Positions 26,725 to 30,524 of a DNA stretch of 30,524 bases are shown here, in pieces. The stretch spans positions 1 to 30,524 of the forward strand of contig DAIDLK010000002.1 of assembly GCA_027449525.1 (NCBI GenBank), given 5' to 3'. This DNA is from Legionellaceae bacterium. Lineage in GTDB: Bacteria; Pseudomonadota; Gammaproteobacteria; Legionellales; Legionellaceae. The position numbers and the translations under genes were made by a program. The notes below the pieces were generated by a model that saw only the letters and a list, made by a program, of their open reading frames with translations, did no database searches and was not told the origin of the DNA. Positions within the stretch are counted from its first letter, which is position 1, and each line of letters opens with the position of its first letter.

Positions 26725-28852
26725 GACTAAAATTTCGGACCGGTTGTTGTGCCGGGGGGCAAGGTTGTTGCCAGTCCAGTAGGCGGTGATGGAGGGTTAA
26801 GGCTTGGTACTCTGGCCGCTTTAATTCACGGTATAACCACACGAACGCCTCTTGATGCTGGCGTTGTTTGGCATAGCCAATCGCATCAATTAGTCCCTGT
26901 AGAGTTATTTTGTCACGTAGAGTGGTGTTGTGCGTTAGCAACAGACGACCTTGTTCGTTTTTAGCACACAGGTATAACGGTGAGACAATGGACTTTCCGT
27001 CAAAATAACCACGGTTAAAGCCTTCTTGACTAATTTTACTGACTAAAGCAGAGTCTGTCGCCAGCATGTCAATCAATTTGGGATCGTTTAACAAGAGACA
27101 GAGTGGGGTGATATAACGCAAACTCAGCGCTTTTCCTGAAAAAATCAAATCCAAGCCGTCGGTGGTAATTTTATCCCGTACGTTTTGATTGGCGATCAGT
27201 AGTTGTTTCCCATGCGCGGTAGCCATAAAAATACCCAGTATCGACACCCCGAGGGTTGGCATGAGTCGATTGAAACTAGCCGTCGTGATGATTTCATAAA
27301 ACAAAGGCTCAGTGGCAATTAGTTGATGACCAGTTGGAACAGACATCAAATAATCGAGAGCGGAGCGGATAGCTCCATCGCTGCACATCACTTGCCGATT
27401 CAGTGACAGCAGGTTAATTTTTTTATGCAAGCAAGGCGTATTGATAAAGAAACCAAGTCCACTGGGATTCATCACTAAGAGCAACAAACCGCAGATACTG
27501 AGTTCGGGAGTGACTTGCCGCCAGCGGTTGAGTTGGTCGGGTGACATTTTTTCCCAGGAAAAGTGACTATTATCCAATCCGCGAAGGGTTGTTTCATTCA
27601 TGTGCATGAACAAAGACGTTAAATCAGGGGTAAACTCTTCATGGCGAACAAAAGGTTGTACTATCGAAAGGAATGCTGGGTGTGGTTCGTTCAAGAAATA
27701 AATACGCACCAGTGCATCAGAGTGAGGGGCAACACAATTCGTCATAATCCAATGATCGAGAAATTCTTTCCATCGTATATTCTGCTGAAATAATGCCATG
27801 ATGCTGGCAAAAGCAACCTCATGTTGGTGTAGTTTGGTGGCACAGAGCAACAGCCCAAATTCAGTGCGCTGTTGCGTTAACGGATCCAGCGAGTGAAAGC
27901 GGGGATGATGCTTAGTGCGAGCAAAGTGGTTCAATGCTTCAACGTAGCTGCCGCAGTATGCCTCAATCATCCCGCAACTAAAGCCTGCTAAAAGGGTAAA
28001 AGGTCTATCAACGGTGCTTAAGCGTCGAAAGCAGTGTGCTGCAAGTTCTAAATTTTTCTCATTGGCACTTTCCTCGGCAATTGTTTCGAGGAGCAAATAA
28101 ATTGCTTCGCAATCGGGGTATTTTTCCAACAAGTGCTCAGCGTAATCAAACGTAATATCGAGCTGTTTGGCCTTATGCAGTAAGTGAAGAATCTCTAACG
28201 ATTCGTTAAGCGTTAAGCGAAAAAAGATGGGATCCAAGCAGTGCTGGGCAAGGTCGAACGCGTGGTGTTGAATGTGCCATTGGCTCTCTAAAAAGAGTGC
28301 ACAGGTACGGTCAAGTTCAACCAAGCGCAGAATATTTTCCTGAAACTGAGTGACATTGTCAGTGGCCAACGCTATGCGTGCACGGCCTTTAAAGGCCGCT
28401 AAGCAATTAGGGTGGTGAATTAGTGCGCTCGTATAAGCTTCCATGGCAGCGGAGTAATCCTTCGCCTCCAGCGCTTTTTGAGCCAACTCGAGTTGATGCT
28501 TGGTTTTTTTCTGCTGGCTGGCGGTCAGTTTATTTTTTTTTACGGCGGGGCGACTGGGCAGGGACTCGTAGTCGACAGCTTCTGCGCGGGCCTCATCAAT
28601 CAAAGCGTAATAATCGCCTAACAGACTACTTTCAGTTGACTGCAGGCTCCACTGGTCACGTTGTTCTTCGTTGGTTGCCTCGCTACTCAGGCGGGTTTGT
28701 AGTAGGCTTAATACTTTGTAGGCTAATCCTTTTAAACGATGATGGGACGTTGCTCCAATCAGCTGGTTTAAGTCCTGCAAAAATTGTTGGGATTGCGTGT
28801 GAGCAGCATCAGCGCGGTAAGCTTGAATGATGTCATGCAGTGTTTGTTCCAT
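26720..28852 (-). CDS. TPR and ankyrin-like repeat protein, possible effector
   Basis: A 710-aa soluble protein from ATG 28852 (MEQTLHDIIQAYRADAAH). The frame stays open 50 codons further upstream, but that part would cover the divergent promoter and has a different composition. After a helical N-terminus and a Lys-rich linker (KKNKLTASQQKKTK), residues about 118-150 form a clear TPR (LAQKALEAKDYSAAMEAYTSAL, then a Pro-turn). More TPR-like helices run to about 400. Residues 450-658 hold about five copies of a 42-44-residue ankyrin-like unit. No enzyme motif, signal peptide or membrane helix is present. Protein-binding scaffold is the safe reading. Its style resembles eukaryotic-like repeat proteins of Legionellales, some of which are Dot/Icm substrates; secretion is speculative. 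Confidence 0.8.
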   Translation of the reverse strand: MEQTLHDIIQAYRADAAHTQSQQFLQDLNQLIGATSHHRLKGLAYKVLSLLQTRLSSEATNEEQRDQWSLQSTESSLLGDYYALIDEARAEAVDYESLPSRPAVKKNKLTASQQKKTKHQLELAQKALEAKDYSAAMEAYTSALIHHPNCLAAFKGRARIALATDNVTQFQENILRLVELDRTCALFLESQWHIQHHAFDLAQHCLDPIFFRLTLNESLEILHLLHKAKQLDITFDYAEHLLEKYPDCEAIYLLLETIAEESANEKNLELAAHCFRRLSTVDRPFTLLAGFSCGMIEAYCGSYVEALNHFARTKHHPRFHSLDPLTQQRTEFGLLLCATKLHQHEVAFASIMALFQQNIRWKEFLDHWIMTNCVAPHSDALVRIYFLNEPHPAFLSIVQPFVRHEEFTPDLTSLFMHMNETTLRGLDNSHFSWEKMSPDQLNRWRQVTPELSICGLLLLVMNPSGLGFFINTPCLHKKINLLSLNRQVMCSDGAIRSALDYLMSVPTGHQLIATEPLFYEIITTASFNRLMPTLGVSILGIFMATAHGKQLLIANQNVRDKITTDGLDLIFSGKALSLRYITPLCLLLNDPKLIDMLATDSALVSKISQEGFNRGYFDGKSIVSPLYLCAKNEQGRLLLTHNTTLRDKITLQGLIDAIGYAKQRQHQEAFVWLYRELKRPEYQALTLHHRLLDWQQPCPPAQQPVRNFSL
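26879..27505 (-). repeat. Five ankyrin-like units of 42-44 residues
   Basis: Residues 450-658 of the TPR protein align as five units beginning near ELSICGLLLL, AIRSALDYLM, VSILGIFMAT, YITPLCLLLN and SPLYLCAKNE. Each has a Leu-rich first helix, then a P/H-x-G-x-x-L-L-like step, then a short L-x-x-x-I helix (VRDKITTDGL, LVSKISQEGF, LRDKITLQGL). The length is longer than the 33-residue ankyrin standard. Confidence 0.65.
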
Positions 28853-28880
28853 TAATCGTCTCAGTGTTAATTTAAAATCT

Positions 28881-28886
28881 ATTATA
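28881..28886 (-). promoter_or_regulatory. -10 box for the TPR repeat protein
   Basis: A perfect TATAAT on the minus strand lies 29 nt upstream of ATG 28852, with TTTATT (three of six) 17 nt before it. It supports the shorter start of the repeat protein. The divergent methyltransferase gene begins only 56 nt away, so its promoter must share this interval; no clear plus-strand match was found. Confidence 0.5.
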
Positions 28887-28908
28887 CGAATATCATGGGC
28901 AGAAATAA

Positions 28909-29655
28909 ATGATGAATACGATTCTCGCCTTGCCATTACTGTGTTTTTTTTCGCGATTATTATTGACCAATCACCTCGTGCCCTGGATAAAAAAAAGGGC
29001 ACTCTTGGCTACCCTGCGGCAGCGGGACAATTGGCCTATGCTCGATCACAAGCATCGTCAATTGAAACGGTTGTTTGCGCGTGATTGCGCTAAACTAAGT
29101 TCCACGCTCTACCGACGTTTACGTTGGATGACCAGTCAGGAGTTTGTTTACGGTGAGGTTGATTACTTATCGTTTTATACCATTCTTGAAGAAACAGCTC
29201 CCCAAACAGAGGATATTTTGTATGATTTGGGATCGGGGGCCGGCAAAGCGGTGTTGACCGCCGCCTTGTTTTTCGATTTGGCGAAAGTGTGCGGCATTGA
29301 ATTATTGCCGCCGCTCGTCAAAAAAGCAAGGACGAAACTACAACAACTAGCCTTCGCAAACGTACAATTGATTCAAGCGAATTTTCTCGAGTATGATTTT
29401 TCTGAAGCAACCATTGTGTACATTGCGGCCACGTGCCTGAAAGAGCCAACTTGGCAAGCGCTGCAGGAAAAATTGGCCTGTTTACGGCCAGGCAGTCGTG
29501 TTATTGTTGCCACTCGTACGATACAACATCCTCAGTTTGAGATGATTTACCACGCCAACCAACTGATGAGCTGGGGGTTGTGTCCTGTCACCATTTACAA
29601 GGTTAATGAGGGTAGGAAATCAAGTTTCGAAGTGGTGGCTACGGGTACTATTTAA
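28909..29655 (+). CDS. Membrane-anchored DOT1-like SAM methyltransferase
   Basis: A 248-aa protein (247 if the second ATG at 28912 is used). A hydrophobic N-terminal helix (ILALPLLCFFSRLLL) precedes about 60 mostly basic residues. The catalytic core has FVYGEVDYLSF (Tyr81-Gly82-Glu83), YDLGSGAGKAVLTAAL (from about 105) and VCGIELLPPLV. This order of YGE, DLGSGxG and GIE matches motifs of DOT1-type lysine methyltransferases. The position of the eukaryotic NNF motif reads IVYIAATCLKEPTW, so substrate contacts differ. LRPGSRVIVATRTI is the usual late strand. DOT1-like enzymes are known in bacteria and need not act on histones. The gene diverges from the repeat-protein gene. Confidence 0.82.
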   Translation: MMNTILALPLLCFFSRLLLTNHLVPWIKKRALLATLRQRDNWPMLDHKHRQLKRLFARDCAKLSSTLYRRLRWMTSQEFVYGEVDYLSFYTILEETAPQTEDILYDLGSGAGKAVLTAALFFDLAKVCGIELLPPLVKKARTKLQQLAFANVQLIQANFLEYDFSEATIVYIAATCLKEPTWQALQEKLACLRPGSRVIVATRTIQHPQFEMIYHANQLMSWGLCPVTIYKVNEGRKSSFEVVATGTI

Positions 29656-29773
29656 CTCATTAACTAATTGATTATATTTACTTAATTTATTTTTGAGTGA
29701 TTTTAAATGTACCCCCATAAATGTCATCTATCGCTCTATATTTTATAAAGGTCATGATATCGTCAGTCTAACT

Positions 29774-29805
29774 AAACCATTTCCCTGTCGCCGGTAAAAT
29801 GGTTT
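29774..29805 (+). terminator. AT-rich hairpin after the DOT1-like gene
   Basis: AAACCATTT (29774-29782) is the reverse complement of AAATGGTTT (29797-29805), with a 14-base loop in which CC and GG can extend the stem across a small bulge. Only a short T run follows. It lies about 120 nt after the stop and could be a weak terminator. Confidence 0.3.
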
Positions 29806-29893
29806 TCAATCCTACGTCTCGAAGTTTCCATTTTCATCGTTGAGCTTTCTTTGTAGAAACTGAGCGTTTTAATGCAATCGCGCTAGGTGACTG

Positions 29894-29929
29894 TTCAGCA
29901 GAGAAAGAATGCTATCTTTCTCTGCTGAA
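29894..29929. repeat. Perfect 15-bp inverted repeat
   Basis: TTCAGCAGAGAAAGA (29894-29908) and its exact reverse complement (29915-29929) enclose the 6-base loop ATGCTA. The structure is much longer than a usual terminator stem and has no immediate T run on either strand. It stands directly before the reverse-transcriptase remnant. Confidence 0.75.
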
Positions 29930-29933
29930 TTGA

Positions 29934-30524
29934 ACCACTCTTTTCTTTTTATTTGCAACAGAAGCTTTTCATAGACGAGCGATAACACGGGTAAATTTAA
30001 ATGTGATTATTTTATGCGAAACCAAACGCCAACTCGAGCGTTGTAAACAACGATTGATGAAAATATTACAAGAACGTCATCTGCGCCTATCTTCTAAAAA
30101 ACACGTATAGGCGCTATTGATAAAGCATTTCATTTTCTAGGCATAAACTATTCTGGGCCGCAATCCTGGGATGGCACCAATAATCCACTCGCGTTGACTG
30201 AAGGTGTTTCACAATCACAACCTGAACAATATCTGACCTCAATGGGGGGAGATAACAGTTCATCAGAAACTAATTCGTCAGCGCTTGCGCAAAACCGCAT
30301 GGTTCCACATGAACGAACTTTGCGAAATGCACGTGAGAATGTTAAGCAAATGGTTACCAGTGGAGTTTCTCTCCAACGAACCAGGAGCTACTTATCGCGT
30401 TGGTGTGGTTGGTGGGTGCAAACAGCAGAATGTAGGACGCGTCATGAATTATTAGCCAGTTTTTTAGACGTGTGCTGGGACAAATCAGCTTATGCAGTCG
30501 CGGCAGCATTTCTGCGGCCGCGCG
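29934..30524 (+). pseudogene. Reverse-transcriptase (group II intron-like) remnant, cut by right edge
   Basis: One frame, open from 29934 to the TAG at 30108, reads ILCETKRQLERCKQRLMKIL and then ERHLRLSSKK. The -1 frame continues KTRIGAIDKAFHFLGINYSG and stays open to the window end, with HERTLRNARENVKQMV and YLSRWCGWWVQTAE. KxRIG...FHFLGI and the later Trp-rich helix are typical of the region after the catalytic palm of bacterial group II-type reverse transcriptases. The break falls in an A6 run (30096-30101): one more A restores the frame. Where the YxDD box is expected the sequence reads VNLN, so both catalytic Asp seem lost. I call it a decayed mobile-element gene; it has no start codon or full N-terminus here. 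Confidence 0.7.

Larger units (their letters stand above)
29656..29933 (+). other. AT-rich interval without an intact gene
   Basis: No reading frame of useful length is seen on either strand. The interval holds two inverted repeats (listed separately) and runs of T and A. Its right end may be decayed reverse-transcriptase coding sequence: one frame near 29931 reads PLFSFYLQQ, similar to the segment that precedes the YxDD box in such enzymes. Confidence 0.5.

Noticed and set aside
28853..29002. Longer N-terminus of the TPR repeat protein
   Set aside because: It would span the divergent promoter interval and the start of the methyltransferase gene; a -10 box lies within it.
30096..30102. Programmed -1 frameshift site at the A6-C run
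   Set aside because: The zero-frame phase is T-AAA-AAA, not a standard X-XXY-YYZ heptamer, and the catalytic box also looks decayed, so gene decay or a read error is simpler.

Overview
The window looks like a compact gammaproteobacterial chromosome segment. Housekeeping genes (mutM, prlC, tkt-gap-pgk, proQ, dapB, eno, dsbB, tgt) sit beside genes typical of host-associated Legionellales-type bacteria: large repeat proteins, a DOT1-like methyltransferase and unrecognised membrane or soluble proteins. Placement in or near Legionellales (Coxiella/Legionella/Berkiella-like) is inference from gene content and protein style; there is no rRNA here to settle it. Genes are tightly packed and often overlap by 1-40 nt, including at three convergent junctions (LD-transpeptidase/prlC, pgk/proQ, permease/hypothetical) with no obvious terminator between them. 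No tRNA, rRNA or CRISPR was seen.

Layout. 1-3065: a HlyD-type adaptor cut by the left edge, overlapping by 4 nt a peptidase-C39 ABC exporter; together the inner-membrane part of a double-glycine peptide secretion system, with no peptide substrate in view. 3084-5534: a YgjP-type metallohydrolase, mutM and a periplasmic LD-transpeptidase, overlapping head to tail. 5523-8793 (minus): oligopeptidase A and an upstream multi-spanning protein of unknown function. 8886-12914: a small unknown protein, then a 1220-residue protein joining a RelE/ParE-like N-terminus, a complete SF1 helicase and a C-terminal array of 33-residue repeats. 12950-17130: transketolase, GAPDH and phosphoglycerate kinase in one operon. 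17127-17792 (minus): a ProQ/FinO RNA chaperone with a good sigma70 promoter. 17897-21480: dapB followed by methyltransferase, flavoprotein and type III polyketide synthase, a set that recalls Streptomyces srsABC phenolic-lipid genes. 21538-25885: enolase, dsbB, tgt and an APC-family permease. 25847-28852 (minus): an unknown protein and a TPR/ankyrin-like repeat protein. 28909-29655: a membrane-anchored DOT1-like methyltransferase. 29656-30524: AT-rich DNA with a 15-bp hairpin, then a decayed reverse-transcriptase gene running off the right edge.

Most unusual are the toxin-fold/helicase/33-residue-repeat fusion, the polyketide cassette inserted between dapB and eno, the DOT1-like enzyme divergent from a repeat protein, and the reverse-transcriptase remnant whose frame breaks in an A6 run. 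All function calls come from reading motifs by eye; no database search was run.
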